A DNA stretch of 64,000 nucleotides from Flavobacteriales bacterium (lineage in GTDB: Bacteria > Bacteroidota > Bacteroidia > Flavobacteriales_E > Vicingaceae). The DNA lies in NCBI GenBank assembly GCA_026196775.1, contig JAPHUD010000033.1:56833-120832 (forward strand). The letters are read 5' to 3'. The notes beneath the pieces were generated by a model, which ran no database searches, was not told the DNA's origin, and worked only from the letters and a program-made list of their open reading frames with translations. A program made the position numbers and the translations under genes. Below, piece by piece: positions 37,663 through 45,113 of the stretch (position 1 is its first letter; each line of letters starts with the position of its first letter).

Positions 37663-37756
37663 AATCTTAATGAATTGATGTGCAAATAGGTAATTGTGCA
37701 AAAATATTTAACGCACAAAAAATGCTGTTGATACTAAAAAATATCACGCATCTTAT

Positions 37757-37775
37757 TCCCGACAGTTATCGGGGA
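37757..37775. repeat. Small palindrome between the HYC_CC_PP gene and cusA
   Basis: TCCCGACAGTTATCGGGGA forms a 5-6 bp stem with one bulge. It lies in the 121-bp gap and may attenuate transcription or be one of the short TCCCGA...TCGGGA repeats that I recall as scattered in Bacteroidota genomes. Confidence 0.4.
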
Positions 37776-37783
37776 CACAAAAA

Positions 37784-38194
37784 TCAAATTAAGAAAGACT
37801 GAAAAAGCACGGGAATGTCTTTTTGTATGGGAGGTGGCAAATAAACATCATAAACCAAGTTTTTAAAACCAGTCTCCAAGTTTAAATCCATGGTTACAAA
37901 AAGAAGAAAAATGAAGCTTGTAGAAACATTTAGTTCAAACACTTGTTGCACATAATCTTCTATCATTAAAAAAGTTTGAAACTTATTTTGACAACAGTTA
38001 GAGTTAAACTGATTCTCATTAGAACAACTCATCTCTTTTTTAGCTTCTTCCATTCCGCAGGAAACATCTAATTTTCTAAAGCCAACAACCGTTTCTACTT
38101 TTTTACCTTTACATATATGTGAAGAAATAGTAAACCCTGATGTTGTAAAAATTACAACAAACACCAACAAAATAGATATTACCTTTCTAAGCAT
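37784..38194 (-). CDS. HYC_CC_PP family small exported protein
   Basis: 136 residues. A hydrophobic N-terminus (LRKVISILLVFVVIF) leads to a His-Cys motif (SSHICKGK), a central double-cysteine NCCQN and a C-terminal LPPPIQKD. These three marks define the HYC_CC_PP family found beside Cus-type efflux genes in Bacteroidota. The cysteines suggest metal binding; the mechanism is unknown. It is the first gene of the minus-strand metal cluster. Confidence 0.75.
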   Translation of the reverse strand: MLRKVISILLVFVVIFTTSGFTISSHICKGKKVETVVGFRKLDVSCGMEEAKKEMSCSNENQFNSNCCQNKFQTFLMIEDYVQQVFELNVSTSFIFLLFVTMDLNLETGFKNLVYDVYLPPPIQKDIPVLFQSFLI

Positions 38195-38269
38195 GTGCCT
38201 AAATTACAAATAATTAATCTTATAGAAACTGATTTTAATCATCTTTAACATTTATTAAAAAAAATAAAC

Positions 38270-38277
38270 GATATTTG
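38270..38277 (+). promoter_or_regulatory. Near-consensus -7 box (GATATTTG) of the tRNA-Ala gene
   Basis: Seven of eight positions match TAnnTTTG, and the tRNA begins 9 nt downstream, the expected distance for transcription start at or just before its first base. Confidence 0.45.
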
Positions 38278-38286
38278 CCAACGTTT

Positions 38287-38363
38287 GGGGATGTAGCTCA
38301 GTTGGCTAGAGCGCTTGACTGGCAGTCAAGAGGTCGTGGGTTCGAATCCCATCTTCTCCACCA
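38287..38363 (+). tRNA. tRNA-Ala (anticodon GGC)
   Basis: 77 nt including encoded CCA. Cloverleaf: acceptor stem GGGGATG/CTTCTCC with the alanine identity pair G3.U70 and one T.T mismatch, D arm GCTC...GAGC, anticodon stem CTTGA/TCAAG enclosing loop CTGGCAG (anticodon GGC), and T arm GTGGG-TTCGAAT-CCCAT. It reads GCC and GCU codons. A weak hairpin, ACATTC/GAATGC followed by T5, lies downstream at about 38366-38402 and may terminate transcription. No duplicated tRNA 3' end was seen near the left edge of the metal cluster. Confidence 0.93.
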
Positions 38364-38417
38364 AAACATTCAATTGGTTTAAAATCAGACGAATGCTTTT
38401 TCTCTAAATTTTTTTAT

Positions 38418-39095
38418 TTGAAGTCCCTACACAAATATTTGAGTTATATTGTTCGCTTTGTTGTTGAAGAAAGCTCTTCCCTGCATAACGACAAACTAAT
38501 TGTTGCTATTCAGGATGGTAAATACGTATTAAACACCCAAAATGCGAATTATTCTTTTGGTAGTCTGCATAGCGTTTTTCAAAAAGCTTTTAAACTAATT
38601 AAACTAAAAGAAAGGAATTTTTCTTCTTGCCTAGTTTTAGGTGGTGGAGCTGGTAGTGTTCCTTCTATTTTATATAACGAGTTAGGCTTAAGTTTATCTA
38701 CTACTGTTGTAGAAGTTGACAAAGAAGTGATTCGACTTGGCAAAAAGTATTTTAAGTTAGGAGATTATCCCAAGCTTACCATTATTAATGAGGATGCTTT
38801 TGTTTTTGTTTCTAACAATACTGAATCCTTTGATTTAATTGCCATAGATATTTTTAAAGATGTAGTGGTTCCCGAGCGTTTTATTTCTCCTGTATTTTTC
38901 GATAACATAAAAAAACGACTCAACCCCAATGGTGTAGTTATTTTTAATTTTGTGAGCTTCGATTTTGAAACCAAACAACAGGTTAAAAACATAGAGCAAC
39001 TACTTACTACTGTTTTTAAAAATTATACCGTTACTACCCATAAAGTAGAAAGCTTAAATAGAGTTTTTATAGTTGAGAGAGTGAAGGAGGTTTAA
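38418..39095 (+). CDS. Spermidine-synthase-like SAM-dependent methyltransferase-fold protein
   Basis: 225 residues starting at TTG (38418); no suitable ATG is nearby. The Rossmann motif I is LVLGGGAGSVPSIL, followed by VVEVDKEVIRLGKKYF (acidic residue binding the nucleoside) and DLIAIDIFKDVVVPERF. This is the spermidine-synthase / SpeE-like fold, but the N-terminal tetramerisation domain is short and substrate residues cannot be confirmed, so it may be a methyltransferase of unknown target. Its stop codon TAA lies inside the terminal GTTAAA segment of island 2 repeat F. Confidence 0.7.
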   Translation: MKSLHKYLSYIVRFVVEESSSLHNDKLIVAIQDGKYVLNTQNANYSFGSLHSVFQKAFKLIKLKERNFSSCLVLGGGAGSVPSILYNELGLSLSTTVVEVDKEVIRLGKKYFKLGDYPKLTIINEDAFVFVSNNTESFDLIAIDIFKDVVVPERFISPVFFDNIKKRLNPNGVVIFNFVSFDFETKQQVKNIEQLLTTVFKNYTVTTHKVESLNRVFIVERVKEV

Positions 39096-39288
39096 CGTTT
39101 AGTATATGGCAAGTAGGGCAGTGGAAAGCGATAAACTTTCAATTTTGCTCTTAGCCAAAGCGTTGTATTTTGTTTTTAATTTATTCATTCTTAAAAGCCA
39201 AATCAACGATTTGGCGGTGTTTGTAAATAGCACTGAACTTTCGTAAATCACCGAACGCCCTATTTGCTATATACAGTGTTGTAGCCAG
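39092..39288 (-). repeat. attC-like long inverted repeat F (island 2)
   Basis: The outer arms AGTATATGGCAAGTAGGGC (left) and GCCCTATTTGCTATATAC (right) pair with two mismatches, both A against G in gene sense. A long interior of about 130 bp separates them and contains a secondary CAAATCGTTGATTTG-type stem. In gene sense it opens AACTGGCTACAAC and closes ACGTTAAACC. The opening is complementary (12 of 13) to GTTGTAGCCAATT at the cassette start. Confidence 0.75.
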
Positions 39289-39807
39289 TTATTTATTTTC
39301 TTTTTCGACATATTCATCAAATGATTTATAATCGCCCACAATTTTGCTTTTCTTATCTATTTCTAGATAATGTCCAACGCTATTTTCAAGTTTTGGTATG
39401 AGGTCAACATCAATTCTGTGTTGGTTTAATATTTCCGTTATGATCTCGCGGTCTTGACTTTTTACATTCATTTGGAGAGAAACTTCTCCATCATCATGAC
39501 TACTTAAAACTAAATCTTTTTCAAGTTCAATATCACAATCATGAATGTAGTAATCTGTGTTCTTTTGAAAGAAAGAGTTGAATTCGCCTATAGTTCGAAA
39601 AGATTCAATTGTCTTGCTATCCAAATAATTATCATTGCTATCGTAAGAAACTATTTTGATGCTCTCTATTCTTCTTTCATTTTGTATTAAACATGTTGCT
39701 TGTAAAGTAGACATTTCAAGGAAATAAAATCTTTCCGTCTCTTGAGTCGGTTTATCATAACTCAAAAGTTGAATTCTTAAGCCTTCATGTTCTTGTACTT
39801 CATTCAT
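39289..39807 (-). CDS. Hypothetical protein (island 2 cassette)
   Basis: 172 residues, not recognised. No signal peptide and no membrane helix. It has a beta-rich N-terminal half (LRIQLLSYDKPTQETERFYFLEM, ATCLIQNERRIESIKIVSYD), an acidic stretch (IHDCDIELEKDLVLSSHDDGE) and a charged C-terminus. It is the only gene between leader G and repeat F and is transcribed away from the leader. Its stop codon touches repeat F. Confidence 0.6.
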   Translation of the reverse strand: MNEVQEHEGLRIQLLSYDKPTQETERFYFLEMSTLQATCLIQNERRIESIKIVSYDSNDNYLDSKTIESFRTIGEFNSFFQKNTDYYIHDCDIELEKDLVLSSHDDGEVSLQMNVKSQDREIITEILNQHRIDVDLIPKLENSVGHYLEIDKKSKIVGDYKSFDEYVEKENK

Positions 39808-39820
39808 TATTTTTCGAATT

Positions 39821-39925
39821 GGCTACAACAATTGGATAAACGTACTGGTACGTTTATCTGCACTGTATCTTTACCTCAAATATAGTAAATCTATTTAAAT
39901 TAGCTTGTTCTTTTGCTAGTTATTA
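39821..39925 (-). promoter_or_regulatory. attI-like leader with promoter and palindrome, copy G (island 2)
   Basis: In gene sense: AAAGAACAAGCTAATTTAAA, AATAGATTTAC, the box TATATTTG (39877-39884, exact TAnnTTTG), AGGTAAAGATACAGTGCA, the palindrome at 39834-39859 (half-site AGATAAACGTAC), 4 nt (AATT) and GTTGTAGCC. The spacing to GTTG is identical to copies E and H. A further GCATAAAGCACTA segment upstream resembles GCAAAGAAGCACTA in copy H. Confidence 0.8.
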
Positions 39926-40003
39926 GTGCTTTATGCAAAACAGTCATATCCCGCTCTAAAAGGATTCTCTACTGTAAGAAATGTATCTAAAAAAGTGTTT
40001 AAC

Positions 40004-42055
40004 TTATTCTCCATACAACTTCAACCCTTCTTCTAGCCATTCTTTAAAGGCATCAACATTACCATGGTTTTCGTAGTCGGCACTACCATTACCTACTTCA
40101 TTACCGTTTTCATCTAATATTAAATAATAAGGTTGGGTGTTTACTTTATACTTTGATGATTGGTAATGACTCCATTTTTTACCTATAGTGGTAATTTTTA
40201 CTGTTTTACCGTTTTCTTCTACTTCAAATTGTTCGTCTTCTGGCAAGTCTCTTTTATCATCCACATAAAGCGATACCAATACTACATCATTTTTAAGAAT
40301 TTCTATAACGCCTGGTTCACCCCATACACGTTCTTCCATTCTTCGGCAATTAACACAGGCTTTTCCCGTAAAATCTAATAATACTGGTTTGCCCACTTTT
40401 TTAGCATACGCCAATCCATCTTCTATATCTAAGAATGCAGAAATATCTTTTGTAACTATCTTAGTACCTTCAATATAATCTACTGTTGAGGCGGTGTTTC
40501 CAAAACCTCTAGGAGATTCACTGTATTCCATTGGTGGTGGAAATCCGCTAATTAACTTTAATGGAGCTCCCCAAAGTCCGGGAATTAAGTAAATAACAAA
40601 AATTACCACTAAGGTTCCAAACAAGGTTCTTCCAACAGAAAGATGTTGAATAGGACTATCGTGTGGCAATTTTATAAATCCAAATAAATACATTGCTAAT
40701 ACTCCAAAAACACCTATCCAAATAGCTAAAAACACTTCTCTTTCTAACAAGTGCCAATCCATCACTAAATCGGCATTCGATAAGAATTTAAATGCTAAAG
40801 CTAATTCTAAAAATCCTAGTACTACTTTAACCGTATTTAACCATCCGCCCGATTTTGGTAAAGAATTCATCCAACCCGGAAATGCAGCAAATAAACCAAA
40901 AGGCAAGGCTAATGCTAATGAAAACCCAAACATACCTACAAAAGGAGCCATTCCACCAATAGATGCAGACTGAACCAACAAGGTTCCTACAATTGGTCCG
41001 GTGCATGAAAATGAAACTAATGCCAAGGTAAATGCCATAAAGAAAATGCCTATTAAACCGCCTCTGTTAGAAGCTGAATCGGCTTTATTTACCCAAGAGC
41101 TAGGCAATACAATTTCAAACGCACCCAAAAATGATATGGCAAAAATTATCAATAATAAAAAGAAAAAAATATTGAAATATACATTAGTTGACAAAGCGTT
41201 TAAAGCGTCTGAACCAAAAATTGCTGTAATAATTGTTCCTAATAAAACATAAATAATAATAATGGATAAACCGTAAATAACGGCATTTCTAATCCCAGCT
41301 GCGCGGGTTTTACTTTGTTTGGTAAAAAAGCTAACCGTCATAGGAATCATAGGGAAAACACAGGGTGTTAATAAAGCAGCAAAACCGCTTAAAAATGCTA
41401 AAAAGAAAATGGTTAACAACGATTTATCTGTTAGTTTATCCTCAGATTTTTTGGTAGTAGTTTGTTCTGTTTTATTTTTTGGAAACTCTATTGTTGCTTG
41501 TTCTTCTATTTTTTCAGTAGAATCGGTATTAACGGTTTCGTTTAAAACAAAACTCATTTCACTGTTGTTGCTTTCTTCATCTAATTTACAGCCTTTTACT
41601 TTTACTTCAAAAACATCATCATAAGGAGGTAGGCATTGTATATCATCGCAAGTTTGGAAAGAATAAGTTCCTTTTATTTTAAATTTTTTATTGGATAGAA
41701 TTTTTATTTTTTGTTTAAACGCTATTGTTCCAGAATGAAGATAAAGATCTTCATTTAATATTTCATCATGAACTTTTTCGGGTTTTGGTTCTAATAATTT
41801 TCCGATTATTTCATACTTATCAGATTTTTCTAACTCCATTACTGTAGGTAATGCAAAACCGCCTTCGGGCAAATGAGCTGCATAAATATGCCATTTATCT
41901 ACAATGGTTGCTTTACCTATAATATAAGCTTCGCAATTAGTTTGTTCAACACTAAATTCCCAACTAACTTTTTCTAATGGGTCTATTTGTGCAATAGAAC
42001 TTTGATACGTAAAAAATAGTGATAATATAATTAAAGCGTTTTTTAAAGCTCGCAT
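40004..42055 (-). CDS. dsbD: Thiol:disulfide interchange protein DsbD
   Basis: About 683 residues from the ATG at 42055 (MRALKNALIILSLFFTYQSS), which gives a normal signal peptide; an ATG at 42082 adds nine atypical residues. Domains: an N-terminal periplasmic DsbD-alpha-like domain with CDDIQC (about residues 135-150), an eight-helix CcdA-like membrane domain with LLTPCVFPMIPMT and SFSCTGPIVG, and a C-terminal thioredoxin domain with GKACVNCRRMEERVW. It carries electrons from cytoplasmic thioredoxin to periplasmic thiol proteins. It lies next to island 2 but looks like core genome. Confidence 0.9.
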   Translation of the reverse strand: MRALKNALIILSLFFTYQSSIAQIDPLEKVSWEFSVEQTNCEAYIIGKATIVDKWHIYAAHLPEGGFALPTVMELEKSDKYEIIGKLLEPKPEKVHDEILNEDLYLHSGTIAFKQKIKILSNKKFKIKGTYSFQTCDDIQCLPPYDDVFEVKVKGCKLDEESNNSEMSFVLNETVNTDSTEKIEEQATIEFPKNKTEQTTTKKSEDKLTDKSLLTIFFLAFLSGFAALLTPCVFPMIPMTVSFFTKQSKTRAAGIRNAVIYGLSIIIIYVLLGTIITAIFGSDALNALSTNVYFNIFFFLLLIIFAISFLGAFEIVLPSSWVNKADSASNRGGLIGIFFMAFTLALVSFSCTGPIVGTLLVQSASIGGMAPFVGMFGFSLALALPFGLFAAFPGWMNSLPKSGGWLNTVKVVLGFLELALAFKFLSNADLVMDWHLLEREVFLAIWIGVFGVLAMYLFGFIKLPHDSPIQHLSVGRTLFGTLVVIFVIYLIPGLWGAPLKLISGFPPPMEYSESPRGFGNTASTVDYIEGTKIVTKDISAFLDIEDGLAYAKKVGKPVLLDFTGKACVNCRRMEERVWGEPGVIEILKNDVVLVSLYVDDKRDLPEDEQFEVEENGKTVKITTIGKKWSHYQSSKYKVNTQPYYLILDENGNEVGNGSADYENHGNVDAFKEWLEEGLKLYGE

Positions 42056-42145
42056 CTGCCTGATTTTAAAGATGAATGTCAAAACTAATTATTAATTGTA
42101 ATTTATATTAATCTATTAACATATATATAAGTTAATAAAACTAAA

Positions 42146-42169
42146 AAAGCTCCCAAAATGAGGAGCTTT
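42146..42169 (-). terminator. Rho-independent terminator after the 104-residue hypothetical gene
   Basis: A perfect 8-bp stem AAAGCTCC/GGAGCTTT with an 8-nt loop; on the minus strand it is followed by T6. It lies 26 bp after the stop of the 42195-42509 gene. Confidence 0.75.
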
Positions 42170-42194
42170 AGTAAAAAAATAAAAAACCAATTAA

Positions 42195-42509
42195 CTAGAA
42201 AAATTTAATATCATGAATACTTCTAATAGGAATAATGGTTGTTCCTTTTAAAATAATATTTTGTTCTGTAATTCCCCAAATAGAGGTGTCAACTACTTTT
42301 TTTCCCTCAACATCCTGAAATATAATTTTCACTTTAATTTTATTATTTCCCAAATGCATTGCTCTTTCAATCTTTTTCAATCTTTCTTTTTTTTCTTCAG
42401 GAGTTAATAAAACGTCTTCTTTTGGGAAAAGTAACGTTGAAATATTTTCTTTATTTATTAATACCGCTTCAGCTTGTGGGGTAGAAATACTGTTGTTTAT
42501 AGCATCCAT
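42195..42509 (-). CDS. Conserved small hypothetical protein
   Basis: 104 residues, no known domain. The N-terminus (ISTPQAEAVLINKENISTLLFPKEDVLLTPEEKKERLKK) and the C-terminal beta strands (TSIWGITEQNIILKGTTIIPIRSIHDIKFF) resemble a family I recall as widespread in Flavobacteria, but I cannot name a function. Cytoplasmic. It forms a single-gene unit with its own terminator, between rpiB and dsbD on the same strand. Confidence 0.6.
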   Translation of the reverse strand: MDAINNSISTPQAEAVLINKENISTLLFPKEDVLLTPEEKKERLKKIERAMHLGNNKIKVKIIFQDVEGKKVVDTSIWGITEQNIILKGTTIIPIRSIHDIKFF

Positions 42510-42604
42510 AGTTTGTTAGTTTTAAAAGTTATTAAAAACGAAAGGCGACTTCTTTAACGTAAATATTTTTTAAAAAGTTTCTTTAAACCCTTAATTTTTA
42601 ACAC

Positions 42605-43045
42605 CTAACAACAAGCTATTTTATTTACTCTATTTTGATGGCGTCCTCCCTCAAAATCAGTTGCTAAGAAAACATCAACACATTTTATTGCTTCTTCATT
42701 ATTAATAAACCGAGCAGGAAGTGCAATAATATTGGCATTATTATGTAAACGTGCTAATTCAGCAATTTCTGGTTTCCAACATAATGCAGAACGAATTTCT
42801 TGGTATTTATTAGCAGTCATATTAATTCCATTTCCACTACCACAAATTAAAACACCTAAAATAGTAGTGTCTTTTATTACATCTTTTGCTACAGGATGAG
42901 CAAAATCAGGGTAATCAACACTATCGGCAGATGATGGTCCAACATCTTTTACTTCTATTCCTTTAGTTAATAAATGTTTTTTTATAATCTCTTTTAATTC
43001 ATATCCAGCATGATCACTACCTATTGAAATTTTTTTAATATCCAT
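42605..43045 (-). CDS. rpiB: Ribose-5-phosphate isomerase B
   Basis: About 146 residues from the ATG at 43045 (MDIKKISIGSDHAGYELK); an upstream in-frame ATG at 43087 would add a 14-residue tail not seen in the family. Motifs: SDHAGYELK, SVDYPDFAHPVA, LICGSGNGINMTANK (catalytic Cys and phosphate loop), RSALCW and HNNANIIALPAR. It interconverts ribose-5-phosphate and ribulose-5-phosphate in the pentose phosphate pathway. Confidence 0.93.
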   Translation of the reverse strand: MDIKKISIGSDHAGYELKEIIKKHLLTKGIEVKDVGPSSADSVDYPDFAHPVAKDVIKDTTILGVLICGSGNGINMTANKYQEIRSALCWKPEIAELARLHNNANIIALPARFINNEEAIKCVDVFLATDFEGGRHQNRVNKIACC

Positions 43046-43571
43046 TTTTTTAATTTTTAATATATTAAATATTGTATGTTTAAACAATAAAATTAACCTT
43101 TTTATGTGATTTTTATACTTACTAACATCCTATTTTTTTAATTATTATAAGTATTTATATTTCAGTATTTTATATATAACAATTAATTTGTTAATAGTCT
43201 TAAAAAAAGTTAATAAAAATCAAAAACTATTTCTTGCTTTATTCAATTAAAATGCTAATCAAATTTATAAATGATATAAGCACTATTTTAATATGCCTAT
43301 TTTTGGAAAACATACTAACAACATAAAAAAATTCTTGTTTATAATATTAAAGTTAACAATTGGTTAATAGCTCAAATTAACAAAAAGTTAATAGTTTAGT
43401 TATTCAAAAGATTATCAAACTTATATAAAATTAAAAATTGTTAATAGCAGTCAATAACTTTTTATATTTTAAAAAAACAAGAACTATAATTATTAATTTT
43501 AAACCTTCTTAACACCTTAATAGTAATAGTAGTTTTTTTTATATTTAATTAATAATAATATATATATAATA
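43046..43571. other. AT-rich intergenic region, 526 bp
   Basis: It is extremely A+T-rich and separates rpiB from the divergent YwqK/PAS-kinase operon. I find no ORF, tRNA, strong hairpin or exact TAnnTTTG box near the downstream start. TTAATAGTTT/GTTAATAG-like words recur. It presumably holds divergent promoters. Confidence 0.5.
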
Positions 43572-45110
43572 GTGTATTCATATCTTAATAAAATAAGTTT
43601 TTTAATACTGATGTTTCTTTTTTCAATGCCTTATTTTGCTCAAGAAAAATTAAAGGATGGACATAAAAAATTTTATTACGAAAATGGTGTTGTTTCAAGT
43701 GAAGGAGAAATTAAAAATGGAAAGCCAGAAGGTTATTGGGTTACATACCATCCTAATGGTTTAAAAAAATCTGAAGGAAATAGAAAAAATTATTTATTAG
43801 ACAGTACCTGGGTTTTTTATAATGAAAGAGAAGATACCCTTCAAAAAATAGTTTATAAAAATGATAAAAAAAATGGCTTTAAAACTTATTTCAGCGATAA
43901 ATGTAATATAATTTTAGAAGAAAATTATGTGGATGATATTAAACAAGGAGTTTCAATACATTATTATGATACGATTCTGTATGATTCTATTGCTAAAATA
44001 AAACACAAAGAAATTTTTTATGAAAATAATTTAGCTTCAGGAAATGCTTTTGAATATGGACTAGACGGAAGAATAATTTCTATTATTGTTTATAAAAAAG
44101 GAACTTTAATAGGTAAAGAAATTATTAATAGATATGACTTTAATAGCAAGAAAACAGGTATTTGGAAAAAGTTTTATGATAACGGAAAACTAAAAGAAGA
44201 AGCTACCTATAAAAATGGTTTACTAAACGGTTATTTAAAAGAATATGATTTAAAAGGCATGTTAACTAATGCTACACTTTATATAAATGGAGAACCTCAA
44301 TTATTTGCTGAGGAACTCAGTAATTTAGATATTAAAAAAGAATTTTATACCGATGGAACAGTAAAAAAAGAAGGAACTTATGATGTTACAGGTAAAGAAC
44401 ACGGTAAATTTAAATATTACGATGAAGAAGGTAATTTAGAATTAACAGAACTTTATGAACATGGTATATTGTTAGCTAAAGGATTAGTTGATAAAGAAGA
44501 TAGAAGACAAGGGTATTGGGAAGAATATTATATTACTGGAGAATTAAAATCTAAAGGACATTATAAAGATGGTGAAAAAATAGATGAATGGGAATATTTT
44601 TTTGTTGACAATCAATTACAGCAAAAAGGTAAATATATGGAAGGAGGAAAACCAATTGGAAAATGGGTTTGGTATTACCCTAATGGAAGTGTTTTAAGAG
44701 AAGAAAATTATAGAAAAGGGTTACGAGATGGTATGATGGAAGAATTTTTTGAAGATGGAACATTAATAACCAAAGGAGAATTTATTGATGGAAAAAAAGA
44801 AGATGAATGGTTTTATGAATTAGGAGATCACAAAGAAATTGGTAAATACATAGATGGAGAAAGACATGGTGTTTGGAAGTATTATTTTCCAAACGGAAAG
44901 CTACATTTTGAAGGTAAATTTATAGATGGTTTGCCTGATGGAAAACATAAATATTTTTATGAAAATGGAAAAATTAAAAGAGAAGAAAATTATGTTATGG
45001 GTGTTAAATCAGGGAATTGGAAAAGCTATAATGAATTAGGAGAAATTTCGCTTATAGTAGAATATAGAGATGGTGAAAACTATAAAATTAACGGATCTAA
45101 GATTAAATAA
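43572..45110 (+). CDS. Exported YwqK/MORN-repeat protein
   Basis: 512 residues, starting at GTG (43572) with a signal peptide (MYSYLNKISFLILMFLFSMPYFAQ). Nearly the whole mature part is made of about 20 MORN/YwqK repeats of about 22 residues (YYENGVVSSEGEIKNGKPEG, YPNGSVLREENYRKGLRDG). These beta-hairpin repeats bind partners and are annotated as YwqK-like antitoxin repeats in databases, though no toxin gene is seen here. Only 3 bp separate it from the giant sensor kinase gene, so it may be a periplasmic partner of that kinase. Base composition is very A-rich. Confidence 0.8.
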   Translation: MYSYLNKISFLILMFLFSMPYFAQEKLKDGHKKFYYENGVVSSEGEIKNGKPEGYWVTYHPNGLKKSEGNRKNYLLDSTWVFYNEREDTLQKIVYKNDKKNGFKTYFSDKCNIILEENYVDDIKQGVSIHYYDTILYDSIAKIKHKEIFYENNLASGNAFEYGLDGRIISIIVYKKGTLIGKEIINRYDFNSKKTGIWKKFYDNGKLKEEATYKNGLLNGYLKEYDLKGMLTNATLYINGEPQLFAEELSNLDIKKEFYTDGTVKKEGTYDVTGKEHGKFKYYDEEGNLELTELYEHGILLAKGLVDKEDRRQGYWEEYYITGELKSKGHYKDGEKIDEWEYFFVDNQLQQKGKYMEGGKPIGKWVWYYPNGSVLREENYRKGLRDGMMEEFFEDGTLITKGEFIDGKKEDEWFYELGDHKEIGKYIDGERHGVWKYYFPNGKLHFEGKFIDGLPDGKHKYFYENGKIKREENYVMGVKSGNWKSYNELGEISLIVEYRDGENYKINGSKIK

Positions 45111-45113
45111 AAA

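Noticed and set aside
38287..38363. tRNA-Ala as the attachment site of a metal-resistance genomic island
   Set aside because: No copy of the tRNA 3' end was seen near 26650 and no integrase gene lies within the cluster.
43046..43571. AT-rich region as a replication origin
   Set aside because: No DnaA-box cluster, no dnaA/dnaN nearby, and the parS sites lie 22 kb away; composition alone is not enough.
43572..45110. Toxin-antitoxin system because of YwqK antitoxin-type repeats
   Set aside because: The protein is exported, there is no neighbouring toxin-like gene, and the operon partners are a kinase and a response regulator.
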